Shown piece by piece: positions 23,673 through 31,388 of a stretch of DNA of 64,000 bases. The position numbers were made by a program, and so were the translations under genes. The first letter of the stretch is position 1, and every line of letters starts with the position of its first letter. The notes under the pieces were generated by a model that worked only from the letters and a program-made list of their open reading frames with translations, searched no databases and was not told where the DNA came from. This DNA is from CBDFKU01 sp965248975 (GTDB lineage: Bacteria > Chloroflexota > Dehalococcoidia > Lucifugimonadales > JAGWBF01), in contig CBDFKU010000011.1 of assembly GCA_965248975.1 (NCBI GenBank), forward strand, positions 62,001-126,000, written 5' to 3'.

Positions 23673-25106
23673 TTAGCCCCACAGCCGTACCCTGCGCTTT
23701 GAGAGGAAGCACATCATCAGCGCGTCGGCCTTGTCGGGCGACGGTACGCCGCGGCTGCGCATATCATCCTTGCTCTCCACTATAACCTGACCCAGGCTGT
23801 TGAATGAGTACCGCAAGGCCGCCAGCTGCCCCACCAGTTCGTTGTCGGCGGGTATCTCCAGGGCGGAGTCCATGAAAAGCTGGCGCAGGTTCCAGTACCC
23901 CTCGGCCCGGAGGTTGACATAATGCGACGGGTCTTTGGCCTGCCTGCCCACGTTTATTCCCTGGACCTTGTGGCCCTGCTCCCGCAGCCGGTCCACCACC
24001 CCCGCGCCGATGCCCACCTCGTCCACCACTACCTCCTGGGGCTGCCAGGCTTCGATGGCGTCGACCAAGCGGCCTACCAGCTTCATGGTGTCCAGTCCGC
24101 GGAAGGTCTGGACCTCCTCGACAGACATTCCCCGCCTCTTCAGGATGACGCTCTTGTCCGAGCCGAAGCAGGCCACGTCCACCGCGATGCCCACAGGCTC
24201 GGAGCTATTAGCGGCATCCAGGCCGGAAGTGGAGCCGGTGCGTGCCCTTATCGCCGCCTCGATCCAGGACAGGGGAATAAGGGTATCTTCCTCCTGGTCG
24301 GGGAACTCTCCCAGCACACGGGCCAGGTATATGGGGTTATCCTCGCCCCACACCTTCCGTCGCTCCTCCACCCAGCGGCGGCTTACGAGCCCTCGGATGG
24401 GTTTCTTCCCTTTCTGGATATCGGCTTGGAGGTTGGGGCTCTCCAGGGCCGAGATGGTGATGGTGTGGTATAGCTCACGGTCCTCGTAGAATGCCCGGCG
24501 GAAGGTGCCGCTCATGGTGGTGGGGTTGCCGATGAGCAGTAGCTTGCAGTTCTCGGAGGTCATTACCGCCTCGATAGCCTCGTAGATGGTCTCCTCGACG
24601 CCCTCGGCCTCATCCACCACGATGAGCATGTTGGGGCAATGGAACCCCTGGAACTCATCGTCGCTGTCCGCGGAGAGGCCCATGGCGAAGCGACCCTCGC
24701 CCATCTCCAGCCGGGTGTCCAGCAATGTGCCCCCCAGCTGGCGTTTGGCCCGGCGATACAACCTGTGCACCTCCCGCCACAGGACGTAGCGCACCTGGCG
24801 GAAGGTGGGCGCCGTGCTCAGCACCACTGCCGGCTCGTAGCTGGACAGGAACCAGAGGATGGCCACGGCGGCGGAGAATCCTTTGCCCAGGCCGTTGCCC
24901 GATTTCACGGCCACCCGCTGGTGGGTTTTGAGGGCCTTCAGGACCTCCTTCTGCTTGCTCCAGAGCGTCACCCCGAGCACTTTGCCCGCGAATCCCACCG
25001 GGCCCGCGCGGTACTCCTGGCGAGGCTCGATTGGCGGTATCTTGGCGGGCCGATTCGACCCGGTCACGTTATTCATCTGATCCCTTGGCATGAGTTCCTC
25101 TGGCAT
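23673..25106 (-). CDS. terL: phage terminase large subunit
   Basis: 477 residues. ATPase: Walker A SGNGLGKG at 69-76, Walker B MLIVVDEAEG with Asp165-Glu166, and coupling motif LLLIGNP. RNase-H-like nuclease: Asp310 (GIAVDVACFG), Asp362 (VVVDEVGIG) and the C-terminal Asp pair in SPDKADALMM. It packages DNA into the prohead through the portal. Two starts are possible: 25106, with GAGGGA, and 25076, where ATG overlaps the TAA of the zinc-ribbon gene. No small terminase is recognisable; the zinc-ribbon gene occupies its usual place. Confidence 0.9.
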   Translation of the reverse strand: MPEELMPRDQMNNVTGSNRPAKIPPIEPRQEYRAGPVGFAGKVLGVTLWSKQKEVLKALKTHQRVAVKSGNGLGKGFSAAVAILWFLSSYEPAVVLSTAPTFRQVRYVLWREVHRLYRRAKRQLGGTLLDTRLEMGEGRFAMGLSADSDDEFQGFHCPNMLIVVDEAEGVEETIYEAIEAVMTSENCKLLLIGNPTTMSGTFRRAFYEDRELYHTITISALESPNLQADIQKGKKPIRGLVSRRWVEERRKVWGEDNPIYLARVLGEFPDQEEDTLIPLSWIEAAIRARTGSTSGLDAANSSEPVGIAVDVACFGSDKSVILKRRGMSVEEVQTFRGLDTMKLVGRLVDAIEAWQPQEVVVDEVGIGAGVVDRLREQGHKVQGINVGRQAKDPSHYVNLRAEGYWNLRQLFMDSALEIPADNELVGQLAALRYSFNSLGQVIVESKDDMRSRGVPSPDKADALMMCFLSKRRVRLWG

Positions 25107-25287
25107 CGAGTCCCTCGGCGTTTATCATCATGGTATCCTTCTGCACGACTGCATCCGCCCCCGGCCTTCGCTGGCAGGGCGGACTGAAGATGTAGCCGCA
25201 CTGGTCGCATCGGTAGACGTCGTTGTCTCTGGGGAGCCTCTTGGCCAGCTTGATCAACCGGACGCAGCCACATCGTCGACACCCCAT
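25069..25287 (-). CDS. small zinc-ribbon protein preceding terminase
   Basis: 72 residues from ATG 25287 (AAGGAGG upstream). CRRCGC and CDQCGY form a four-Cys zinc ribbon in the first 33 residues, followed by SPPCQRRPGADAVV. It is the first gene of the phage operon and is translationally coupled to the terminase. It might serve as a DNA-binding packaging helper; this is inferred from position only. Confidence 0.65.
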   Translation of the reverse strand: MGCRRCGCVRLIKLAKRLPRDNDVYRCDQCGYIFSPPCQRRPGADAVVQKDTMMINAEGLDARGTHAKGSDE

Positions 25288-25318
25288 CGTCCCTCCTTGA
25301 TATAGCAAAATAACGGGG

Positions 25319-25446
25319 GCAAAAATAAAGGACCCGCGTTTCCCTGTGAACTCACGGCCGGCCGGTATCCGGTAGGCCGATGAGTGGGGAAGCCGGGTCC
25401 GTCCCTGGCTAAGTTCAGCCTACGATTTCGATTCTGGAGGTGTCAA
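25319..25446 (-). promoter_or_regulatory. phage leader 2: promoter plus long structured hairpin before the terminase block
   Basis: On the minus strand TTGACA (25446-25441), 18 bases, TAGGCT (25422-25417). Almost at the start point comes AGGGACGGACCC and a long interrupted hairpin: GGACCCG pairs with CGGGTCC, then TTCCC/GGGAA, ACTCA/TGAGT and CGGCC/GGCCG, and then TTTATTTTT. The promoter hexamers, spacer length and AGGGACGGACCC are shared with leader 1 at 21591-21692. Confidence 0.65.
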
Positions 25447-25566
25447 CGACGGCATGGCATAAGTGTCGGAAGACCATTGGAGGTGCTTCCATCCATTCTT
25501 ATGGGTGCTTTCCCTGTGTACCTGGCGAGAGGGGACATATAGCATGGATCATAGGGAGATAGCTAG

Positions 25567-27228
25567 ATGCTTGCGGTGATTCCGTGGGGCATGGTCATGA
25601 CCAGCCTCATCCTGGTGGCGTGGGTGTTTTTCGGCGGGCTGATCGACGCCACCACCAAACAGAGCGACACGCTGAAGGCGGTCGAGGAGCTGCACTCGAA
25701 TCGACTTCGGACCCACGTCGCCATTTCATCCACCAACGTGCTCACTTCCGGCACGGGTGACTGTGGTACCCTCCTGATCGATACATTACTGGTCAACTCA
25801 GGAGACGTATCCATCACGGAGTTCTCCGATGTGGATCTGGTCCTCGTTTATACCGGCGACTCCGGCAGCAAGGTGTTTACCCACCCCCTCTATGTCTCCG
25901 GTGACCTGGCCCTGGACCGATGGACAGTGCAGGGTATCAGCCCAGACGACTTCAATGTGAAGGTGCTGGACCCCTACGAGACCGCGACGCTACGCGCCAG
26001 GCCGGCCTCCCTACCTCAGACGGGAAGCCTGGGCACCGTCGCGGTAGCTACGCCCAACGGGATCACGGACTCGGCCTACGTGGACTTCGACTACACCGGC
26101 TTGGACGATTGCCGCTACCTCCACAACAACCCTACGCCGCCCACGGCGAACACCAACCGCCAGGCGGTGTTACCCATGGATGACTCGGCGCCAACGGCCA
26201 CTACACTGTACAACTATGATGTAGACGTGGATACCGATCTTGGCCGGACCATACAGAAGGGTGGCTCCGGCGCCGGGGAGACCGACGTTGGCAAGTACCA
26301 GGCCTGGAGGACCGGGGTCCTTTCCCAACCATTGTCCTTGAGTGGGACCATCGCTGTTGACATTTGGGGCGCCATTCAGAACTACCAGCTGGATAAAGCC
26401 GGAATAGTAACCATCTATTTCAGGGACTACAACGGCAGCACCTATACGGAGATCGGACAGGGAACTTTATTCGACGTGGACTGGCAGGCGGGCCCCTCCA
26501 GCTTTGTGCGGAAGGTGATCCTTATACCCGGATTCAGCTACACCGTCCCCGCCGGCAACGAGCTGGAAGTGAAAATGATCGTTGGGAGCCTTGCGGCTGC
26601 CGAGATGTGGTTTGCCTACGACACCACCACCTACAATGCGCAAGTCAACCTGTCCTACGTTGAACCGACCTTCACCACATTCTACTATTTGCACGACAAT
26701 CCCACTCCTCCTACGGGCGATAGGGCCGCACAAGCTACGCTACCTATGAACGGCACCGCGCCCACGGCCGCGATATTGTACAACTACGATACCGACTTCG
26801 ACTCAGATGCCGGGCGGAAGCTACAGAAGACCCCCCTGGGTCTATCGGAAACAGAGTTAAGCAAGCACCAGGTCTGGAGGTCGGGAGCCGTGACCGGTGA
26901 CCTGGCCATCACGGGCGACGTCACCATCGATCTCTGGGCAGGGACGATAAGCTTCGATCAGGACAAGCTAGGGGTCGTTACCGTGTATCTCCGCGACTAT
27001 GACGGCGCCACCCATCAGGAGATCGGCCAGGGCAGTGTGTACGTCGCAGACTGGCAGGCGGGATCTTCGACCTTCGTCAAAAGGTCCATCATAATCCCGG
27101 AGGTTAGCTACACCGTGTCCTCGGGGGACGAGCTGGACGTCTTTGTGGTGGTGGAGAACCAGGCGGCGGGTGACATGTGGTTCGCTTACGACACCACCTC
27201 CCACCCCGCCGTGGTGAAGATTCCCTGA
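25567..27228 (+). CDS. archaellin/FlaF-like surface protein with duplicated C-terminal domain
   Basis: 553 residues. An N-terminal hydrophobic helix (residues 8-25) leads into KQSDTLKAVEELHSNRLRTH, then a beta domain: LLIDTLLVNSGDVSITEFSD, VDLVLVYTGDSG, and VLDPYETATLRA. This is the pattern of archaeal FlaF/FlaG and archaellin beta-sandwiches (N.G...I..F...D......Y). Residues of about 183-370 and 373-553 are two copies of one domain (YLHNNPTPPT / YLHDNPTPPT; LYNYDVDVDTDLGR / LYNYDTDFDSDAGR; DWQAGPSSFVRK / DWQAGSSTFVKR; MWFAYDTT in both). It should be membrane-anchored with the repeats outside. No other archaellum or pilus gene is nearby. It is divergent from the phage operon. Confidence 0.65.
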   Translation: MLAVIPWGMVMTSLILVAWVFFGGLIDATTKQSDTLKAVEELHSNRLRTHVAISSTNVLTSGTGDCGTLLIDTLLVNSGDVSITEFSDVDLVLVYTGDSGSKVFTHPLYVSGDLALDRWTVQGISPDDFNVKVLDPYETATLRARPASLPQTGSLGTVAVATPNGITDSAYVDFDYTGLDDCRYLHNNPTPPTANTNRQAVLPMDDSAPTATTLYNYDVDVDTDLGRTIQKGGSGAGETDVGKYQAWRTGVLSQPLSLSGTIAVDIWGAIQNYQLDKAGIVTIYFRDYNGSTYTEIGQGTLFDVDWQAGPSSFVRKVILIPGFSYTVPAGNELEVKMIVGSLAAAEMWFAYDTTTYNAQVNLSYVEPTFTTFYYLHDNPTPPTGDRAAQATLPMNGTAPTAAILYNYDTDFDSDAGRKLQKTPLGLSETELSKHQVWRSGAVTGDLAITGDVTIDLWAGTISFDQDKLGVVTVYLRDYDGATHQEIGQGSVYVADWQAGSSTFVKRSIIIPEVSYTVSSGDELDVFVVVENQAAGDMWFAYDTTSHPAVVKIP

Positions 27229-27292
27229 CGGGTGGCGGGCCCTTCGACGGGCTCAGAGCTTGTGATTATTTGATCCCTCCCGTTTCCGTCAT

Positions 27293-27308
27293 TCCGGCGT
27301 AGGCCGGA
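27293..27308. repeat. short GC palindrome (REP-like)
   Basis: TCCGGC, four bases, GCCGGA within CGTCATTCCGGCGTAGGCCG, a type of dispersed palindrome common in bacterial intergenic DNA. A related stem, GCTCCGGC-TTTC-GCCGGAGC, lies at 29348-29367 on the other side of the IS1182 insertion. Confidence 0.5.
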
Positions 27309-27354
27309 CTCCAGTTAGCCTTGTGTGCTACATAGGAGGATGTTCGACAATCTT

Positions 27355-29333
27355 GATTCGTTCGTAAAAACCCCTCGCCAAGCTGGGGCAAGGCAGGGAT
27401 AATGTGTGGAAGCGGCGAGGTGCTGCACCTGGGCGGGGGAGGTGAGCATGTTCCGAGAGCGAGACCCACAGGTGAGCCTGTGGCAGTCCGAGTTCCTGGT
27501 TCCGCCGAAGAAGGCCAGGCGCTTGGAGCGGAGTTGGGCCGAGGTTTTCCGGAACGAGGCGCTCCCCCTGATTGACGAGGAGCGCTTTGCTCCGATGTAC
27601 TGCGCGGACAACGGCCGTCCCAACCGAGCGGTGCAGACGGTCCTCGGGGTCCACCTTCTCAAAGAGATGTTCAACCTCACCGACGATGAAGCCCTAGAAC
27701 AGCTGGAGTTCAATCTGCTCTGGCACCACGCCCTGCGGCTGGATATGGAGGAGACCCACCTCCCCCAGAAGACGCTACACAACTTCCGAGTTCGCCTGAT
27801 GCAGCACGACGGTGGCCGGCTGGCTTTCCAGGAGACCACGGAGCGGATCATCCAGGCGCTGGGTATACGCACCGGAAAGCAGCGGCTGGACTCCACCCAC
27901 ATCATGAGCAACATCGCCACCCTCACCCGCCTCGGCCTGTTCTGTGAGACGATGCGGTTGTTCCTTCGGGCCGTGAGCCAAGAGCACCCAGAGCTTCGCC
28001 GTGTGGTCCCAGAGGGCCTTGTGAGGCGCTACTTGAAGGAAGAAGCAGAAGCGACCGACTACGAGGACGCCCGCTCGGGGGAGGGTCGCCGAAGGCTTGG
28101 CGTGTGTGCCCGGGACCTCTACCGGCTGGTGGACGGCTTCCGTGGCACGGCTGCCGCCCAACTGGAGGAGTACCGGCTGCTGGAGAGGCTGCTGCGGGAG
28201 CAGTGTGTGGTGGGCAACAAGAGGGACGGGCGCCCCGGAGAGGGCGATGACGACGCAGGGGAAGGGGCGGTGCCCATCACCCTCAGGGACCCGAAGGAGG
28301 TGCGGTCCGATTCCCTGCAATCGCCCCACGACCCGGAGGCCACCTACAGCGGGCACAAAGGCAAGGGGTACGAGGTACAGGTGGCGGAGACCTGCCATGC
28401 GGAGAACGCCACCCAGTTGATCACTCATGTAGAGGTGACCCCATCCAGCGGGAGCGACACCGACGTGACTGTGCCGCTGGTTGACGGGCTGGCGGAGCGG
28501 AAGGTCCGACCGGACGAGCTCTTCGCGGACACGGCGTATGGGTCGGGCCGCAACGCCTTCGAGGCCTCGCGCCGGGGGACGGAACTGGTGAGCCCGGTGG
28601 CGGGGTCGGCGCCGGGGAACTCCCACGAAGGAGAGGGAGACGGACCGCCGCCGCTCACTGGGGCGGACTTCCAGATCGACGTCACCGGGGAGCAGGCCAC
28701 GGTGTGCCCCGCCGGGCACCGGTCCGTCGAGGAGTACGAGCTGGAAGATGCGCCGGAGCGGGTAGAGGTTCACTTTGCCAGGGCAACATGCGAGCTCTGC
28801 CCCTTGCGGTCCCGTTGCCCGGTGAAGCTGGACCGGCGTGCGGGGGCCTACGTCCTCAAGGCGGACCTGGTGAAGGTGAACATCGAGGGGCGGCGGCGGG
28901 CCGAGGCCACCGAGGAGTGGCGCAAGCGGTATGCCATAAGGGCCGGGATAGAGGGGACAAACTCCGAGCTGAAGCGCGCCCACGGGCTTGGGCGCTTGCG
29001 GGTGCGAGGGGGCCGTCGGGTGCGGCTTGCCGTCTACCTGAAGGCGTTGGCGTGCAACTTCAAGCGGATGGTCCATGCACGCCTGGTGGAGATGGAAAAC
29101 ACGGCTCAGCCGGAGGCCGGGACGGTACCTGCGGTCGCAGCCGCGTGAGGGCCCCGCTCCATAACTTCCATCGGGCGCCCTGAGCCACGGAAGGGGTACT
29201 GCACGGGATCCTGCTTGTCCTGAGCGCAGCCCCAAGGGCGGTGAGGTCAGCAGCCGACAGCCCGTGGCGCCTCCCTGCCAGACACCCTCGCACTCCAGGG
29301 TCCATCTCTAACAGGCCTTTCTACGAAGGAATC
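27355..29333 (+). mobile_element. IS1182-family element, copy A
   Basis: 1,979 bp with inverted ends (left GATTCGTTCGTA, right complement GATTCCTTCGTA) and a 6-base duplication AATCTT at 27349-27354 and 29334-29339. It differs from copy B at only two bases that I could find. It landed between two REP-like palindromes downstream of the archaellin-like gene. Confidence 0.93.
27448..29148 (+). CDS. IS1182-family transposase
   Basis: 566 residues from ATG 27448, chosen because GGAGGTGAGC directly precedes it. The N-terminal region (PMYCADNGRPNRAVQTVLGV, DEALEQLEFNLLWHHALRLD) is the IS1182/IS5-type DNA-binding part. RLDSTHIMSN gives the first Asp, ELFADTAYGSGRN the second, and GIEGTNSELKRAHGLGRLRV the Glu. 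A Cys pair region (CELCPLRSRC) lies before the Glu, as in many IS1182 members. Intact, probably active. Confidence 0.93.
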   Translation: MFRERDPQVSLWQSEFLVPPKKARRLERSWAEVFRNEALPLIDEERFAPMYCADNGRPNRAVQTVLGVHLLKEMFNLTDDEALEQLEFNLLWHHALRLDMEETHLPQKTLHNFRVRLMQHDGGRLAFQETTERIIQALGIRTGKQRLDSTHIMSNIATLTRLGLFCETMRLFLRAVSQEHPELRRVVPEGLVRRYLKEEAEATDYEDARSGEGRRRLGVCARDLYRLVDGFRGTAAAQLEEYRLLERLLREQCVVGNKRDGRPGEGDDDAGEGAVPITLRDPKEVRSDSLQSPHDPEATYSGHKGKGYEVQVAETCHAENATQLITHVEVTPSSGSDTDVTVPLVDGLAERKVRPDELFADTAYGSGRNAFEASRRGTELVSPVAGSAPGNSHEGEGDGPPPLTGADFQIDVTGEQATVCPAGHRSVEEYELEDAPERVEVHFARATCELCPLRSRCPVKLDRRAGAYVLKADLVKVNIEGRRRAEATEEWRKRYAIRAGIEGTNSELKRAHGLGRLRVRGGRRVRLAVYLKALACNFKRMVHARLVEMENTAQPEAGTVPAVAAA

Positions 29334-29462
29334 AATCTTGCTCCTGGGCTCCGGCTTTCGCCGGAGCGACAAAAAGGTGGTCATTTCTTCACAAGCCTTC
29401 AGGCTGAGCGGGCGGTAGTTGCCAGGCGTTTGGGCTCATCGGCGACGATTTCGGGCCCGGCG

Positions 29463-30152
29463 TTAGCTGGGGCGGACGTAACGGTAGCCCACCTCCCTTA
29501 TCGTCTGTACCAGCTCGGGCTTCTTGGGGTCCCGCTCCACCTTTTTTCGCAGGTATCCGATGTACACCCTGACGTTGCTGGGTCCGCCGGGCCGTTCGCC
29601 CCAGCACTGATCCAGCAGGTCGTTTTGCGTCAGCACCCTGCCGCCGCTGCGGACCAGGACCGCTAGTATGCGGAACTCCAGCGGGGACAGGTCCACGTCC
29701 CGCCCGTCCACCATGACCCGCCTGCGCCCGAAGTCCATGAAGAGCCGGTCGTCGGCGTAAGAATCCTCGGGCTCTTCCCGGTTCCGCGTCCGTCGCAGAA
29801 GTGCCTGGACCCGGGCCAGGAACTCGTCCTTTGCGTAGGGTTTGACTAGGTAGTCGTCGGCTCCATGGTGCAGTCCCCGGACCTTATCCTGCTCATCTCC
29901 TCGTCCCGTTAGCATCAGGACTGGTGTGTCCGCCAGCTCCCGGATTCTGTCCAGGACCTGCCACCCGTCCATGCGAGGCATCATGACGTCCAGAACCACA
30001 AGGTCCGGGCGCCAGGAGAAGAAGGCCCTCAGGCCCGCGGCGCCGTCCCTCTCCGACTGAACGGTGTAGCCGTCCGCCGCCAGTAGGTGATGAGTGAGGG
30101 TGCCAGAGCTCTCCTCGTCGTCTATGACCAGTATCCTGCGAGCGTCCGCCAT
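29463..30152 (-). CDS. OmpR-family response regulator, orphan
   Basis: 229 residues from ATG 30152 (AGGAGC upstream). Receiver: acidic pair in ILVIDDEESS, phospho-Asp in LVVLDVMMPRMDGW, and the Lys in DDYLVKPYAKDEF. Winged-helix output domain: DLSPLEFRILAVLVRSGGRV, NVRVYIGYLRKKVE, and TIREVGYRYV. It binds DNA when phosphorylated. No histidine kinase gene is adjacent. It is transcribed away from the secreted protein at 30262 from overlapping promoters, so it may control that gene and itself. Confidence 0.9.
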   Translation of the reverse strand: MADARRILVIDDEESSGTLTHHLLAADGYTVQSERDGAAGLRAFFSWRPDLVVLDVMMPRMDGWQVLDRIRELADTPVLMLTGRGDEQDKVRGLHHGADDYLVKPYAKDEFLARVQALLRRTRNREEPEDSYADDRLFMDFGRRRVMVDGRDVDLSPLEFRILAVLVRSGGRVLTQNDLLDQCWGERPGGPSNVRVYIGYLRKKVERDPKKPELVQTIREVGYRYVRPS

Positions 30153-30174
30153 CAACTGCTCCTGCCCAGAAATC

Positions 30175-30211
30175 TTGCATAATTCTAACAAATTTTGTCT
30201 AATACAGTTAA
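30175..30211. promoter_or_regulatory. overlapping divergent promoters
   Basis: Plus strand: TTGCAT (30175-30180), 17 bases, TCTAAT (30198-30203), toward the secreted protein. Minus strand: TTAACT (30211-30206), 18 bases, TAGAAT (30187-30182), toward the response regulator. The two overlap over almost their full length, so they should exclude each other and be open to shared regulation. Confidence 0.5.
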
Positions 30212-30261
30212 CTCCTCAAGGCCAGAATTAGTCCATCGAGTTCGGCTCCTGGAGGTAGGAA

Positions 30262-31296
30262 ATGAAAATCATGAACAGGTTCGCTTTCCGGGTCTCAGGG
30301 GTGGTGGTGGCGATTATGGCCGCGGCCATGCTTCTGGGCGTTGCCTTGGCGGGCCCTCAGCCGGTGGCTAACGGAGACTTCGAGGCCGGAGACCTATCGG
30401 GCTGGACCGCCTTCAACAACAACGCCGGAGGCCAGGGCGGCTGGTTCGCTTACAGTGGGACCAAGGCTCCACTCACCCCTCCGTCTATCGGCAAGGTACC
30501 GGCCCCGCCCCAGGGAACCTACGCGGCTATCACCGACCAGACGGGACCGGGGCTCCGCGTCCTCTATCAGGACATCGCGCTCCCTGCTGACGCCGAGACC
30601 CTATCTTTCCTGGTTTACTACGAAAACCGCGGCATAGTCTTCTACACCCCGGATAACCTTGACCCAGAACTCGGGCCGCCCGGTCCCAACCCCAACCGCA
30701 ATCAGCAGTACCGCATAGACTTGATGGACCCTGACGCTCCCATGGACTCAGTGGCCGCCGGCGACGTGCTGCGGAACCTGTTCTGGACCGAGGTCGGGGA
30801 CCCGGCCAGCCTGGCGGCCACCCTGGTATCGGAGGATATCTCCCAGTTCGCAGGCAGCACGGTCCGGCTGCGCCTTGCCGAGGTGGATAACCAGTTCATG
30901 CTCCACGCCGGGATAGACGACGTGCGCGTCGGCACCGGTGCATCCGGGGGCATTCTAGTGGAGATCGATATAAAGCCCGGCGGCTCCGATAACAACGTCA
31001 ATCTCAAGAGTAACGGGAAGATCCGAGTGGCGGTCATCTCGGCCCCCGGCTTCGACGCCACCACCGTCATTGATGACTTGTCTCTGTCCTTTGGCCGGAC
31101 CGGCGATGAGCAGAGTCTGGTGGACTGCGACAAGCCCCACAAGGACGTCAACGGCGATGGTGTCGACGACCTACTGTGCCACTTCGACACCGCCGCCACC
31201 GGTTTCGTGGAAGGCGATACCGAAGGCGTGCTCAAGGGAAGGACAGTCGACGGCATTCCTATAGAGGGAAGTGACTCGGTGCGAATCGTCCCGTAG
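30262..31296 (+). CDS. secreted beta-sandwich protein
   Basis: 344 residues. Signal peptide: basic start, hydrophobic VVVAIMAAAMLLGVALAG, likely cut after ALA near residue 30. Residues of about 32-225 are a jelly-roll, carbohydrate-binding-like domain (PVANGDFEAGDLSGWTAF at its start, LRLAEVDNQFMLHAGIDDVR at its end). Residues of about 232-344 form the recurring IDIKPGG...NLKSNGKIRVAVIS module with FDATTVIDDLSLSFG, seen at the C-terminus of many exported proteins. VNGDGVDDLLCHF looks like a calcium-type Asp loop. The substrate is unknown. AGGAGG lies upstream; a strong terminator follows. Confidence 0.75.
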   Translation: MKIMNRFAFRVSGVVVAIMAAAMLLGVALAGPQPVANGDFEAGDLSGWTAFNNNAGGQGGWFAYSGTKAPLTPPSIGKVPAPPQGTYAAITDQTGPGLRVLYQDIALPADAETLSFLVYYENRGIVFYTPDNLDPELGPPGPNPNRNQQYRIDLMDPDAPMDSVAAGDVLRNLFWTEVGDPASLAATLVSEDISQFAGSTVRLRLAEVDNQFMLHAGIDDVRVGTGASGGILVEIDIKPGGSDNNVNLKSNGKIRVAVISAPGFDATTVIDDLSLSFGRTGDEQSLVDCDKPHKDVNGDGVDDLLCHFDTAATGFVEGDTEGVLKGRTVDGIPIEGSDSVRIVP

Positions 31297-31331
31297 GATA
31301 TTTAGAGGGAGGACGGGCGAAGGCCCGCAAA

Positions 31332-31370
31332 AGAGAAGGCGGCCCATCAGGGGCCGCCTTCTCTTTGTTT
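31332..31370 (+). terminator. rho-independent terminator
   Basis: A perfect 14-bp stem (AGAGAAGGCGGCCC and its complement, five-base loop) and a T-rich tail. It ends the secreted-protein transcript and may also serve the converging gene. Confidence 0.85.
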
Positions 31371-31388
31371 CGCCTATAGTGCGAGGTC

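Noticed and set aside
16814..25287. Gene transfer agent
   Set aside because: Only head genes are present, the portal is broken and no GTA tail or regulator is visible. A decayed prophage fits better without further data.
25319..25400. T-box or metabolite riboswitch before the phage operon
   Set aside because: No T-box core, specifier stem or known aptamer consensus is visible. The structure is a single interrupted hairpin next to a promoter, and a similar simple hairpin occurs at 21591, so a phage leader is the better reading.
27775..29235. Long minus-strand open frame inside the IS1182 element
   Set aside because: Antisense shadow of the GC-rich transposase gene. It recurs in copy B only because the DNA is nearly identical.
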